This document shows, one piece after another, positions 1 through 7,619 of a stretch of 17,747 nucleotides of DNA. Origin of the DNA: Methanocorpusculum sp. MCE (GTDB lineage: Archaea > Halobacteriota > Methanomicrobia > Methanomicrobiales > Methanocorpusculaceae). The stretch spans positions 1 through 17,747 of the forward strand of contig NIZU01000049.1 of the NCBI GenBank assembly GCA_003315675.1, given 5' to 3'. The position numbers and the translations under genes were made by a program. How positions within the stretch are numbered: position 1 is the stretch's first letter; the number at the start of each line of letters is the position of its first letter. The notes beneath the pieces were generated by a model, which made no database searches, was not told the origin of the DNA, and worked only from the letters and a program-made list of their open reading frames with translations.

Positions 1-36
1 TGCCTGGTTGAGACCAAAGCTGCTGAAAGTCCCCAT
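1..36 (-). CDS. Transposase N-terminus, IS5-like, left copy (cut by window edge)
   Basis: Only the first 12 codons are present, reading MGTFSSFGLNQA, identical to the start of the right-hand copy. By itself this fragment cannot be assigned; the call rests on the 28 residues visible in the right copy. The start codon is preceded by an in-frame stop a few codons upstream, so no longer start is possible. No Shine-Dalgarno sequence is evident. The rest of the gene would lie outside the window. Confidence 0.5.
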   Translation of the reverse strand, partial: MGTFSSFGLNQA

Positions 37-58
37 ACATACTACTCAACGTACGAAA

Positions 59-72
59 AGAAAGTACTTTCT
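59..72. repeat. 14-base palindrome in the IS leader, left copy
   Basis: AGAAAGTACTTTCT is a perfect palindrome located between the IS end and the transposase start codon. The same palindrome is at 17628-17641 in the other copy. It could act as a binding site for the transposase or a repressor, or fold as a small hairpin in the leader RNA. Function is inferred only. Confidence 0.6.
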
Positions 73-130
73 GTCAAAAAAAAGGTTGTTAGAAATTCTC
101 ATACTTTTTTTTAATCAAAAACGGCGGCAG

Positions 131-805
131 TCAGCGGTCTCTGACTCCGGTACCCGTAAGAACAAATTCCCAGGACATGCCTTCAGCGCGGGACCTGTGT
201 TTGAAAACAAATGCCCGCCTGAATCCCTCGTGTTTTTCCACCCGTATAATCGCTTTTGAAATATGCGACAGCGCAGTTCCTCCAAGTCCGCTCAGCCGGT
301 GACGATCGATGTCCATGAACACCTGATTTGTAATAAGGACCGGGATACCGTATCTCTTGGCAATTCCTAGAAGCACCATCATCTGGCGTGAAAGCATCGA
401 AAGAGCGTCTTTCGTATCCATCTGCTCCACACGGTAAAGAGCAGTTGCCGAGTCAAGCACGATCAGCCCGGCTGTCCCTGATTTGATCAGCTGTTCCGAC
501 TCGGAGATCATCAGACCCTGTTCGGCAAAGGTCGCCGGCTCAAACACGTAGAGATGCTTGGCGCACTCCTCGGTAGATGCACCGGCAATCTGTGAAAACC
601 GCTCGATGGAGAATCCTTCCGAGTCGATATAAACAACGCCGGTACCTTCTCGAAGGACCGAAACGGCTGCCATCATACAAAGCGTACTCTTTCCCGAACC
701 CGCCTCTCCAAAAAACTGGGTGATCATACGCGGCTCTATGCCGCCGCCGAGAAGAGCGTCAAGTCCGGCGGCCCCGGTTGATATTTTTTTTACGGCGTCT
801 TCCAT
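131..805 (-). CDS. radB: DNA repair and recombination protein RadB
   Basis: Archaeal RecA/Rad51-family paralogue thought to assist RadA in homologous recombination, binding DNA and ATP with weak ATPase activity. The 224-residue product has the single RecA core and no N-terminal DNA-binding domain, the usual RadB size. Visible motifs are the start ISTGAAGLDALLGGGI (about 8-23), Walker A GEAGSGKST (33-41), Walker B LIVLD (114-118), and an ITNQV segment (158-162) typical of RecA-like strand 5. The start codon at 805 lies inside the 3' end of larC, with a 16-base overlap, so the two genes are probably co-transcribed and translation of radB coupled. The gene is followed after 28 bases by the insertion sequence, so its natural downstream context has been altered or lies beyond the element. 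The reading frame is intact. Confidence 0.9.
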   Translation of the reverse strand: MEDAVKKISTGAAGLDALLGGGIEPRMITQFFGEAGSGKSTLCMMAAVSVLREGTGVVYIDSEGFSIERFSQIAGASTEECAKHLYVFEPATFAEQGLMISESEQLIKSGTAGLIVLDSATALYRVEQMDTKDALSMLSRQMMVLLGIAKRYGIPVLITNQVFMDIDRHRLSGLGGTALSHISKAIIRVEKHEGFRRAFVFKHRSRAEGMSWEFVLTGTGVRDR

Positions 806-1953
806 ACATCATCCTCGACGATGCGTTTTACCGTTCGAACCGGAAGACCGGATGCATCCGAGATTCGCTGCAGATCATCGAATTCGGCTTTACGGGAATA
901 GACAATACCATCCATGGATGCGATTTTGACGTCAACGGAATAGACCCGATCGTTTATGACGACGGTTGTATTCGCGATCGTTCTGTCTGCAATAAACCGG
1001 TGAATCATAGGGGTGCACCGAACGCCAAGACTGCCGGTCTCGTGAGCAAGGATTTTTGAAAGACGCGGGGCATCACGCGGGAGGGCGATAACTCTGATGA
1101 GATAACCGGGTCTGCCTTTTTTCATGACGATGGGGATAACGGACGCATCGCGTGCCCCTTCATTCAGCATCGTCGAAAGGACTGAGGAGAGAACCTCTCC
1201 CGAAATGTCGTCAACATTCGTTTCGAGCACATCCACTGATCCCGCTTCATCTCCGGTATCCATGATGTATGCGAAAAGAACATTCGGGTGGTCGGATGGA
1301 TCGCGCGTGCCTGCTCCGGCCCCCGACGAAAGAAGTTTGCCTGAGTGAACGGTCGTTCCGAAAACCTCCTGGAACGTTGCAAGTAATGCTGCGCCGGTCG
1401 GAGTACAAAGTTCTCCTTCGAATGAGCCAAACGATACGGCGAGATTGGATGCCTTGAGAATCTCCGCCGTAGCCGAAGCCGGAACCGGCATTATCCCGTG
1501 CGAACAGGTGACCGTGCCCATGCCTGTTGACAGCGGGAGAATATGTACCGCATCGACTTTCAATGACAAGAGAGCCGAGACTGAACCAAGGATGTCAGAA
1601 ATTGCGTCATCGGCCCCGACCTCATGAAAATGAACATGCTCGGTCTGGTGTACGCGTGTCTCCGCATCATGTATCCTGATAAATACTCTCTTTGCAATAT
1701 CCTTAGCCTGAACCGAGGCATTTGCTGCAGAGATGATTTCCAGTATCTCGGAAAGAGTGCGGGTCGTTTTCTTCGTATTGGTCCTGATATAGGTTGCCGG
1801 AATGCCGGCACGGGTCACATCGAAAATATCCGGTTTCGCGACCGTGGCAACCGATCGGAGGACGAACTCTCTGTCTGCTCCAAGTCTGAGCAGTGCGCCA
1901 AGGATCATGTCGCCTGCGGCGCCAAAACGTGGATCTAGTACCAGAATACGCAT
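790..1953 (-). CDS. larC: LarC-family nickel insertion protein (DUF111)
   Basis: Member of the LarC family, which in lactobacilli inserts nickel into the pyridinium-3,5-bisthiocarboxylic acid mononucleotide to complete the nickel-pincer cofactor of lactate racemase, a CTP-dependent step. The 387-residue length fits the fused form (LarC1 plus LarC2). Family signatures seen are an N-terminal LDPRFGAAGDMILGALL (about 6-22), the histidine-rich HVHFHEVGADD (106-116), and the C-terminal ETNVDDISGE and MKKGRPG segments. No larA, larB or larE is in the window, so the client enzyme here is unknown; methanogens often carry LarA-like racemases or epimerases elsewhere. The gene leads a probable operon with radB. 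A TATA-like ATATTTAT near 1986-1993 (minus strand) could drive it with a very short leader. Family assignment is firm; the cellular role is inferred. Confidence 0.87.
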   Translation of the reverse strand: MRILVLDPRFGAAGDMILGALLRLGADREFVLRSVATVAKPDIFDVTRAGIPATYIRTNTKKTTRTLSEILEIISAANASVQAKDIAKRVFIRIHDAETRVHQTEHVHFHEVGADDAISDILGSVSALLSLKVDAVHILPLSTGMGTVTCSHGIMPVPASATAEILKASNLAVSFGSFEGELCTPTGAALLATFQEVFGTTVHSGKLLSSGAGAGTRDPSDHPNVLFAYIMDTGDEAGSVDVLETNVDDISGEVLSSVLSTMLNEGARDASVIPIVMKKGRPGYLIRVIALPRDAPRLSKILAHETGSLGVRCTPMIHRFIADRTIANTTVVINDRVYSVDVKIASMDGIVYSRKAEFDDLQRISDASGLPVRTVKRIVEDDVWKTP

Positions 1954-2169
1954 ATAATGTATATGTATTACACCTGCATGTCAGAATAAATATCGCCTTA
2001 GGTATGACGGGATCAATTCCAAAATGAAATGATGAAAAAAACGAGGGAGATGAAATAAGAGGGAAGAACTTATCTTACGACTGAAGCAAAGTTTGATGAA
2101 GGGGGAGCTATTCAAATTGTATAAGGCAGTTCGTCAGATATCAATGCCGTTTTTTCTGTAGTGAGCATC

Positions 2170-2177
2170 CATATACT
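2170..2177 (+). promoter_or_regulatory. Candidate TATA box for the alpha-toroid gene
   Basis: CATATACT is centred about 25 bases before the start codon at 2198, the spacing expected for an archaeal promoter giving a leaderless or nearly leaderless mRNA. This is a positional inference with no experimental support. Confidence 0.35.
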
Positions 2178-2197
2178 GCTTTGAGAGTGAGAGTATC

Positions 2198-3202
2198 ATG
2201 AAAGAGATTCATATACCGGATGTTTTAAACTGGCTTCTGGAGAGGGAAAATCCCTCAATTCGTTATTTCACGCTCACGTCTCTTCTGGGAAGAAATTTGG
2301 ATGATCCGGATGTGAGTGAGGCCCGCTTTTCCGTCATGAGAGATGGGATCGTCCCAAAAATCATGGAACGACAGAATGACGACGGTTCCTGGGGAGATCC
2401 TCTGCGATTTTACAGAGACAAATACACTGGGACATCCTGGACTCTGCTGATTCTGGCTGAACTGGGTGCAGATCCCGATGATCCGGGAATAAGACGAGCG
2501 TGCGAGTTCATACTCAGTCATTCGCAGGAACCGATACACGGCGGATTTTCCTATGATACGAGTTCAAAGACCGGGACCGGACTGCCCGGCGGAGTGATTC
2601 CGTGCCTTACCGGAAACATGGTGTTCAGTCTCGTGAAACTGGGTTATCAAAACGATTCGAGAGTCGCGCAGGCCATTGAGTGGATTACTACCTATCAGCG
2701 GGCAGATGACGGCATACTTCAGCCGCCGAAAGGGGAGCTCTATGACCGGCGCAGAATGTGTTTCGGCGCTCATTCGTGCCATATGGGGGTTGCCAAAACG
2801 CTGAAGGGGCTGACTGCTATCCCAAATCACCTGCGAACCATTGAAATAAACGAGACTATTGAAAAGCTGACGGAGTATTTCCTGATACATCATCTCTATA
2901 AGAAAAGTCACAATCTCCAGGAAGTTGCCAAACCCGGTTGGCTGAAACTCGGTTTTCCTCTCATGTATCAGACCGATATTCTGGAACTGCTCGTTATTTT
3001 CCAGGAACTGGGAATTCGCGATCCAAGGCTGCTGGACGCTGTTGATATACTGAAAAAGAAGCGTCTGGATAATGGAACCTGGAAACTGGAAAATACGTTC
3101 AACGGCAGAACTCTTGTTCCAATCGAAAAAAAGGGAGAGCCTTCCAAATGGATAACCCTGAGATCCATGATTGCTTTGAAAGAGTACGGAATCGAGCAAT
3201 GA
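2198..3202 (+). CDS. Prenyltransferase/squalene-cyclase-like alpha-toroid protein, function unknown
   Basis: A 334-residue soluble protein built of helical repeats that resemble those of terpene cyclases and protein prenyltransferase beta subunits. QW-like motifs recur: RQNDDGSWGD (58-67), YQRADDGI (166-173) and KRLDNGTW (288-295). It lacks the catalytic DxDD and DCTAE motifs of squalene-hopene cyclases, so it is unlikely to cyclise squalene. A central CFGAHSCH segment (C188, H192, C194, H195) could bind zinc. Homologues in archaea are sometimes labelled nitrogen fixation protein NifH, which is a misleading name since there is no P-loop. It stands alone between larC (divergent) and the flippase-like pair. 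A CATATACT box at 2170-2177, about 25 bases before the ATG, suggests a nearly leaderless transcript, though a purine-rich GAGAGTGAGAG also precedes the start. Confidence 0.7.
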   Translation: MKEIHIPDVLNWLLERENPSIRYFTLTSLLGRNLDDPDVSEARFSVMRDGIVPKIMERQNDDGSWGDPLRFYRDKYTGTSWTLLILAELGADPDDPGIRRACEFILSHSQEPIHGGFSYDTSSKTGTGLPGGVIPCLTGNMVFSLVKLGYQNDSRVAQAIEWITTYQRADDGILQPPKGELYDRRRMCFGAHSCHMGVAKTLKGLTAIPNHLRTIEINETIEKLTEYFLIHHLYKKSHNLQEVAKPGWLKLGFPLMYQTDILELLVIFQELGIRDPRLLDAVDILKKKRLDNGTWKLENTFNGRTLVPIEKKGEPSKWITLRSMIALKEYGIEQ

Positions 3203-3238
3203 TTCTCAGGCACGTTGTTCCAACTTGCTCCTGGTCTC

Positions 3239-3251
3239 AGGTCTCCGACCT
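3239..3251 (+). terminator. Small hairpin after the alpha-toroid gene
   Basis: AGGTC-TCC-GACCT forms a 5-base-pair stem with a 3-base loop 36 bases past the stop codon. No U-run follows directly, so a terminator role is weakly supported. Confidence 0.2.
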
Positions 3252-3268
3252 TCGACCAACTACAAAAC

Positions 3269-3276
3269 ATATATCA
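3269..3276 (+). promoter_or_regulatory. Candidate TATA box for the flippase/FkbM operon
   Basis: CATATATC preceded by ACAAAA lies about 42 bases before the chosen ATG at 3315. A start of transcription about 25 bases downstream would leave a leader of roughly 17 bases containing the AGGGG ribosome site. The fit of TATA, leader and ribosome site supports the ATG start. Confidence 0.4.
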
Positions 3277-3314
3277 GATTCAGTTCAATGAGTAGTCAGT
3301 AATTAGGGGTGGCT

Positions 3315-4358
3315 ATGGATAAATCACAAAAACGGTGGCTGTTTATTTCTCTTGGTATCAGCTTTGCCGTACTTTTTGCCATGCTCATCCTCACCTTTGA
3401 CACCTCGACACTTGACGAGCTGGAAAAATGCAATCCCTGGATCATTCTCCTTGCATTTCTCATGCATATCTTCTCCCTTGGCTTTTGGGCACTGCGTATC
3501 AAGTTTATGTGCAGATCGCTTGGATACAAAGTGCCGTTCTTCCACTCATTCAACCTCGTCTGCTCAAACATGTTCCTCGCAGCGGTTACTCCCTCGCAGA
3601 TCGGCGGCGAACCAGTCAGAGTGTACGAATTGACCAAAGCGAATGTTCCCGGAGGAGAAGCTACCGCGGTAGTAATAATGGAGAGGGTGTTCGATGCGAT
3701 CGTTCTTATCGCGGAAACCGTAATCAGCGTATTCCTCCTGGGTATGTTTTTTGCGGATCTTAACTTCCCCGAAGCATACATGATGATTGCTTACATTGCA
3801 GCCTTCGTCTTTGCAGGTCTTCTGCTCGTATTCCTGATCGTTGCCAAAAATCCGGTGTGGTCAAATAAGGTTTTACATAAACTGATGCACATATTCGGCA
3901 AAAACAAATCCCCGGATATCATTCAGGAATATCAAAGAAAAATCGACCTGCATCTGGGAAAATTCTATGTGACCATTCGGCACTTCACGGGAAAATCGAA
4001 AACGGGAATGTTCTACGGACTCCTCTTCAGCGCACTCTACTGGGTAAACGAGTTTATCATCGCCTCCGTTCTCATGGTCGGACTCGGCCTGCCGCCGAAC
4101 TATCTTCTCTCGTTTATCTTCATGATCCTCATCACCGTGATCATGATGATCCCTCTTACTCCCGGAGGTGTGGGGATCGCCGAGATTTCCATGGGCGGGT
4201 TCTATGCTCTGATAATTCCCACCTCGCTTATAGGCGTTTTCGTGCTCTTATGGCGGCTTATCATGTATTACTTTAACCTCACCATCGGATTTGCGGCAAG
4301 CATGATTATTGTCCACAGAGATGCAAAAATCCAGAAAGATGAACCCGTTAACCTGTAA
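3315..4358 (+). CDS. Flippase-like integral membrane protein (UPF0104/AglD-type), copy 1
   Basis: A 347-residue multi-pass membrane protein of the lysylphosphatidylglycerol-synthase transmembrane family (YbhN/UPF0104, flippase-like domain). Archaeal relatives such as AglD take part in late steps of S-layer glycan processing. Hydrophobic segments lie at about 9-28, 42-62, 82-92, 125-147, 156-176, 231-256, 263-282 and 293-335. Family motifs are MCRSLGYKVPFFHS (65-78), TPSQIGGEP (92-100), the conserved ER pair (123-124) and PLTPGGVGIAE (280-290). I chose the ATG at 3315 because AGGGG (3305-3309) sits five bases upstream; the in-frame GTG at 3309 falls inside that ribosome site. The gene is followed after 27 bases by a paralogue with the same motifs, then by an FkbM methyltransferase. 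The substrate is not known; a lipid or lipid-linked glycan is the likeliest guess. Confidence 0.8.
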   Translation: MDKSQKRWLFISLGISFAVLFAMLILTFDTSTLDELEKCNPWIILLAFLMHIFSLGFWALRIKFMCRSLGYKVPFFHSFNLVCSNMFLAAVTPSQIGGEPVRVYELTKANVPGGEATAVVIMERVFDAIVLIAETVISVFLLGMFFADLNFPEAYMMIAYIAAFVFAGLLLVFLIVAKNPVWSNKVLHKLMHIFGKNKSPDIIQEYQRKIDLHLGKFYVTIRHFTGKSKTGMFYGLLFSALYWVNEFIIASVLMVGLGLPPNYLLSFIFMILITVIMMIPLTPGGVGIAEISMGGFYALIIPTSLIGVFVLLWRLIMYYFNLTIGFAASMIIVHRDAKIQKDEPVNL

Positions 4359-4385
4359 TAATAAATTCTCAGCGATCAACGTTTA

Positions 4386-5438
4386 ATGAACAGCATGGAC
4401 TCAAAGCAGAAAAAATTTTTCTGGATTTCGATAGGACTATCTCTCGCAGTTCTTCTGGTAGTTATACTTCTGACATTCGATGAAAACACGATTACTGCCA
4501 TTCAGCAGCTCAATCCCTTGTATCTGCTTCTTGCATTCATGATACATATGCTTGCAATGGGTTTCTGGGCCACGAGGATCGTGGTAATGTGCAGATCGTT
4601 AGGGTACAAAGTGCCGTTTTTCCACTCCCTCAATATGGTCTGCGCCGGGCAGCTGATTGCAGCGATAACTCCCTCGCAAATTGGGGGAGAACCGGTTAGG
4701 ATTCATGAACTGTATAAAGCCAATGTGCCGGTGGCGGACGCAACGGCCGTCGTTTTAATCGAGCGGATTCTGGAAGCCGTCCTGATGGTTCTTGGTGTGA
4801 CCTTTTCCATGGGCATTTTTTCCTTTGTATATAATAACGGCGAACTTCCCGAGGGTCTGATCATCGCAGCCTGGTGCGGGACGGCATTTTTCACCGGACT
4901 TCTGATAATTCTGGTCGCAGTTATGCGAAAACCGCCCCTCATCAAAAGGCTCTCGCTGAAGATCGGGGGGCTGTTTATGAAGAAAATGAACCCCGAAAAG
5001 ATCGAGAAGATAACCGACCAGATCAATGACGGGGTCGATCAGTTCTACAACACGTTCCGGCTCTTTGCCGGGAAAGCCAAATGGGGATTGTTTGTTGGAT
5101 TTATTCTGACCTTTTGTCTGTGGGCCTGCGAGTATTCTGTCGCGTCGATCATTCTGGTGGGGCTTGGATACCCGCCGAACATATTGCTGTCGATCGTATT
5201 CCAGTTAATCATCGCGGTCATCATGATGCTGCCGCTGACTCCCGGATCTGCAGGAATTGCTGAGCTTGCCTATGTAGGATTTTACTCACTGATCATCCCA
5301 AGCTCGGTTGTGGGACTGTTTGTTATCCTCCTAAGAATTATTCTGTATTATTCAAACATCCTGATCGGCTTTATCGCCTGTTTCCTGATCGTCAAACGCG
5401 AAGCGGCAAACAAGAAAGTGATATCCGACGATGTCTGA
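4386..5438 (+). CDS. Flippase-like integral membrane protein (UPF0104/AglD-type), copy 2
   Basis: Tandem paralogue of the preceding gene, 350 residues, aligning along its full length. MCRSLGYKVPFFHS is identical in both, as is TPSQIGGEPVR (95-105 here), and the PLTPG...GIAE segment is shared. The predicted topology is the same. The loops and the central cytoplasmic stretch (about 180-225) differ most, suggesting an old duplication followed by divergence rather than a recent copy. An ATG at 4395 would start the protein MDSKQKK, matching the MDKSQKR start of copy 1, and is a reasonable alternative; neither start has a clear ribosome site. Its last 8 bases overlap the start of the FkbM gene, so the three genes are very probably one transcript. 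Role inferred: transport or flipping of a lipid-linked intermediate. Confidence 0.8.
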   Translation: MNSMDSKQKKFFWISIGLSLAVLLVVILLTFDENTITAIQQLNPLYLLLAFMIHMLAMGFWATRIVVMCRSLGYKVPFFHSLNMVCAGQLIAAITPSQIGGEPVRIHELYKANVPVADATAVVLIERILEAVLMVLGVTFSMGIFSFVYNNGELPEGLIIAAWCGTAFFTGLLIILVAVMRKPPLIKRLSLKIGGLFMKKMNPEKIEKITDQINDGVDQFYNTFRLFAGKAKWGLFVGFILTFCLWACEYSVASIILVGLGYPPNILLSIVFQLIIAVIMMLPLTPGSAGIAELAYVGFYSLIIPSSVVGLFVILLRIILYYSNILIGFIACFLIVKREAANKKVISDDV

Positions 5439-6252
5439 TATCCCGTTTTTTGACCTGGTACGGTATCTTCTGACGAAAAATCAAAGGACTGAGGATTTTT
5501 ACCGGAACCAGTATCAAAAAATCTATGATTCATTCTACGTAAAATCACCGGACTGTCTGGAAATAGCAGGGCTTCGGTTACCCGTCCTTTCGCACGAGAG
5601 ACACCCAACCCGCGAAGAGGCGTATTATGCAATGGAGATCGGCGATATTCTCTACCCGGCGCTTCTTGGCAGATATCATTACACCGATGAAGGGCCCTAT
5701 GAATGGGGTGATGTCAGGATCAATGAAGGTGATGTGGTGTTTGACTGCGGAGCAAATCTCGGCGTGTTCTCCATTCTTGCAGCATCGAGAGGTGCCGAGG
5801 TTTACGCATTCGAGCCGATCAGGGAAGCCGGGCGGATTCTTTCGAAAACACTTGAGTTGAATCCGAATTTCGCAAAAAACGTACATATCATTCCCTATGG
5901 AGTCAGCGACATACCCGGGAATGCCGAATTTACAATCCCTGCGGACACGCTTGTCGGTTCATCCATGGTCCTGAATCAGCAAGGCAGGCGGGAAACCGCT
6001 CCTGTAACATCCATCGACACATTTTGTGCGGAAAATGCTCTTACCGTGGATTTTATCAAAGCTGATATTGAAGGGGCGGAACGCAGGATGCTTGCCGGAG
6101 CAAAAGAGATCCTGAAAACCCAGGGGCCAAAAATTTCCGTTTGCACGTATCATCTGCCGGATGATCCCAAGATACTGCGGGACATCCTTCTCAAAGCAAA
6201 TCCGAATTACCGAATCGTGGAAAAATGGAAGAAGATCTATGCTAAAATTTAG
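5431..6252 (+). CDS. FkbM-family SAM-dependent methyltransferase
   Basis: A 273-residue protein with an N-terminal region of about 95 residues followed by a Rossmann-type methyltransferase domain of the FkbM family, which commonly O-methylates sugars in surface glycans or polyketides. Motif I is VVFDCGANLG (102-111), the acidic SAM ribose contact is in AFEP (E128), and the family hallmark DIEGAE is at 212-217. It begins inside the end of the second flippase-like gene (8-base overlap), so it is translated from the same message. That context makes a glycan or glycolipid acceptor more likely than a small-molecule one. It converges with the CNNM-type gene, their stop codons lying 13 bases apart with no obvious terminator between them. 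The acceptor cannot be read from the sequence. Confidence 0.85.
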   Translation: MSDIPFFDLVRYLLTKNQRTEDFYRNQYQKIYDSFYVKSPDCLEIAGLRLPVLSHERHPTREEAYYAMEIGDILYPALLGRYHYTDEGPYEWGDVRINEGDVVFDCGANLGVFSILAASRGAEVYAFEPIREAGRILSKTLELNPNFAKNVHIIPYGVSDIPGNAEFTIPADTLVGSSMVLNQQGRRETAPVTSIDTFCAENALTVDFIKADIEGAERRMLAGAKEILKTQGPKISVCTYHLPDDPKILRDILLKANPNYRIVEKWKKIYAKI

Positions 6253-6265
6253 AATATAAGGGGGA

Positions 6266-7528
6266 TTACTCACCGCTTATATCCTGATCATCATACTCCG
6301 GAGCGGCAAGAATCATCTTGACTTTGAGAATCTGTCTTCCCCGCATTTTGGTAACGACGAGGGTTATATGCTCCCCTGAAAGCGGTATCGACTCCCCGAG
6401 ACGGGGTATGTGACCCAGCTGCGAAAAGACAAGGCCGCCGATCGTTTCATAATTACCCTGATCTTCCGGGAGAGATATCCGAAACCGTTCGTTCAGCAGG
6501 GCTACACGGACCTGGGCGTCGACCATATACAGACCGTCGCCGATCGGGATGATGTCCGAGACTTCATCTCCGTCGGATTCGTCCATGATATCGCCGACGA
6601 GTTCCTCGAGAATATCCTCGAAGGTCACGATACCGGAAAATCCGCCGAACTCATCCAGAACGATCGCCATATGCACACGTCTGACCTGAAGTTCGCGAAG
6701 AAGGACATCGATCTTTTTCGATTCAGGTACGCAGTAGACATCGAGCATCAGGGTCTTGACCGATGCCTTGCGGTTATCCGTCGAGTAGGCATTGAATAAA
6801 TCCTTGAAGTTGAGGGTTCCGACGATGTTGTCGGTTTTGTCATGATATACCGGCACACGCGAAAAACCGGTTTCCCTGAAATGGGATACCGCCTCTTCAA
6901 GCGTCACCGTGTCCTCGACAACCGCGACGTCTGGCCTTGGAGTCATGATCTCCTTTGCCGTCGTGTCGTTGAATTTGAGAACCGAGTAGATCATCTCCTT
7001 CTCTTCCTCTTCGATCGCCCCTTCCATCTCTCCGACATCAATCCATTCACGGATCTCATCTTCGGTCACTGACGGAGAGTGATCCTTCTTCCTGAACCGG
7101 TCATAGATATAGAAGAACGGCGAAAGGAGCATAGTAAGGAAATAAATCGGTGTCGCAACGAACAGTGCGACCCGCTCCATCTGCCGATTGGCATAGGTTT
7201 TTGGACCGATCTCTCCAAAAATCAGCAGCAGAAGCGTGACAACTCCGGTCGCAATCGCAACGCCGTTATTCAGGAATAATTCCAGGGCAACGGCGGTTGC
7301 GAGAGATGCGGCCCCGACGTTTGCGATGTTGTTGCCTATCAGGATCGTGATCAGAAAATGATCCGGGTTATTTTTTAATTTATCCAGACGCCTGCCGCGG
7401 CTTCCTGTTTCAGAAAGTGTATGTACTTTTGCACGGCTGATACCTACAAGAGCAACCTCGGAAGCCGAAAAAAATGCCGAACAGATCAGCAATATAAGAA
7501 AAATGATGATATTCGTATAAACTACCAT
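6266..7528 (-). CDS. CNNM/CorC (HlyC) family membrane protein with CBS pair
   Basis: A protein of about 420 residues with the standard architecture of the CNNM/CorC family, linked to magnesium or cobalt efflux (older annotations call it a haemolysin). An N-terminal DUF21 membrane domain (about 1-150) carries SASE (21-24) and FGEIGPK (104-110), residues of the ion-binding core. Two CBS domains follow (about 195-255 and 260-318), beginning with MTPRPD and ending in DEFGGFSGIVTFEDILEEL (from 292), and then the small CorC/HlyC domain (about 330-410). I use the ATG at 7528; the in-frame GTG at 7537 would add only three residues. A TATA-like ATAAAAATA near 7559-7567 and a 14-base dyad lie just upstream. 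It is co-directional with the upstream isomerase-like gene but 91 bases separate them, so it may have its own promoter. Confidence 0.88.
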   Translation of the reverse strand: MVVYTNIIIFLILLICSAFFSASEVALVGISRAKVHTLSETGSRGRRLDKLKNNPDHFLITILIGNNIANVGAASLATAVALELFLNNGVAIATGVVTLLLLIFGEIGPKTYANRQMERVALFVATPIYFLTMLLSPFFYIYDRFRKKDHSPSVTEDEIREWIDVGEMEGAIEEEEKEMIYSVLKFNDTTAKEIMTPRPDVAVVEDTVTLEEAVSHFRETGFSRVPVYHDKTDNIVGTLNFKDLFNAYSTDNRKASVKTLMLDVYCVPESKKIDVLLRELQVRRVHMAIVLDEFGGFSGIVTFEDILEELVGDIMDESDGDEVSDIIPIGDGLYMVDAQVRVALLNERFRISLPEDQGNYETIGGLVFSQLGHIPRLGESIPLSGEHITLVVTKMRGRQILKVKMILAAPEYDDQDISGE

Positions 7529-7537
7529 AACGTCCAC

Positions 7538-7551
7538 GCCGCATGTGCGGC
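7538..7551. promoter_or_regulatory. 14-base dyad between TATA-like box and start of the CNNM gene
   Basis: GCCGCA-TG-TGCGGC is a perfect 6-base inverted repeat with a 2-base centre, in an otherwise AT-rich gap. It lies 10 bases before the ATG at 7528 and just downstream of an ATAAAAATA TATA-like box, a position where an archaeal repressor would block transcription. It could instead form a short hairpin in the leader. No regulator is identified. Confidence 0.35.
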
Positions 7552-7619
7552 AGATCTATTTTTATGTCTGGGAACAGCCATTGGTTAAAATCTCTATATT
7601 AATTTATACGTCCTTTTTC

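Larger units (their letters stand above)
1..102 (-). mobile_element. 5' end of an IS5-like insertion sequence, left copy (partial)
   Basis: Positions 1-102 are the reverse complement of 17598-17699 with one mismatch (A at 76 against C opposite, within a homopolymer run). Identity stops at 102/103, so 102 is the likely outer edge of the element, whose end reads ATGAGAATTTCTAACAACC on the minus strand. The element continues off the left edge. On its own coding strand it holds, in order, a poly-T run (76-83), a 14-base palindrome (59-72) and the transposase start codon (34-36). It lies 28 bases beyond the stop codon of radB and reads in the same direction. I see the repeat directly; assignment to an IS comes from the transposase-like start in the right copy. 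Confidence 0.75.

Noticed and set aside
2026..2086. A possible C/D box guide RNA (ATGATGA near 2028, CTGA near 2081)
   Set aside because: The C and D boxes are the right distance apart, but there is no proper D' box and the flanks do not form a terminal stem. Short AT-rich matches of this kind are expected by chance.
2564..3199. Open frame of 211 codons on the minus strand inside the alpha-toroid gene
   Set aside because: Antisense shadow of a well-supported gene; its translation shows no domain pattern and no start signal.
3309..3314. GTG start for the first flippase-like gene
   Set aside because: The GTG overlaps the AGGGG ribosome site that is well placed for the ATG at 3315.
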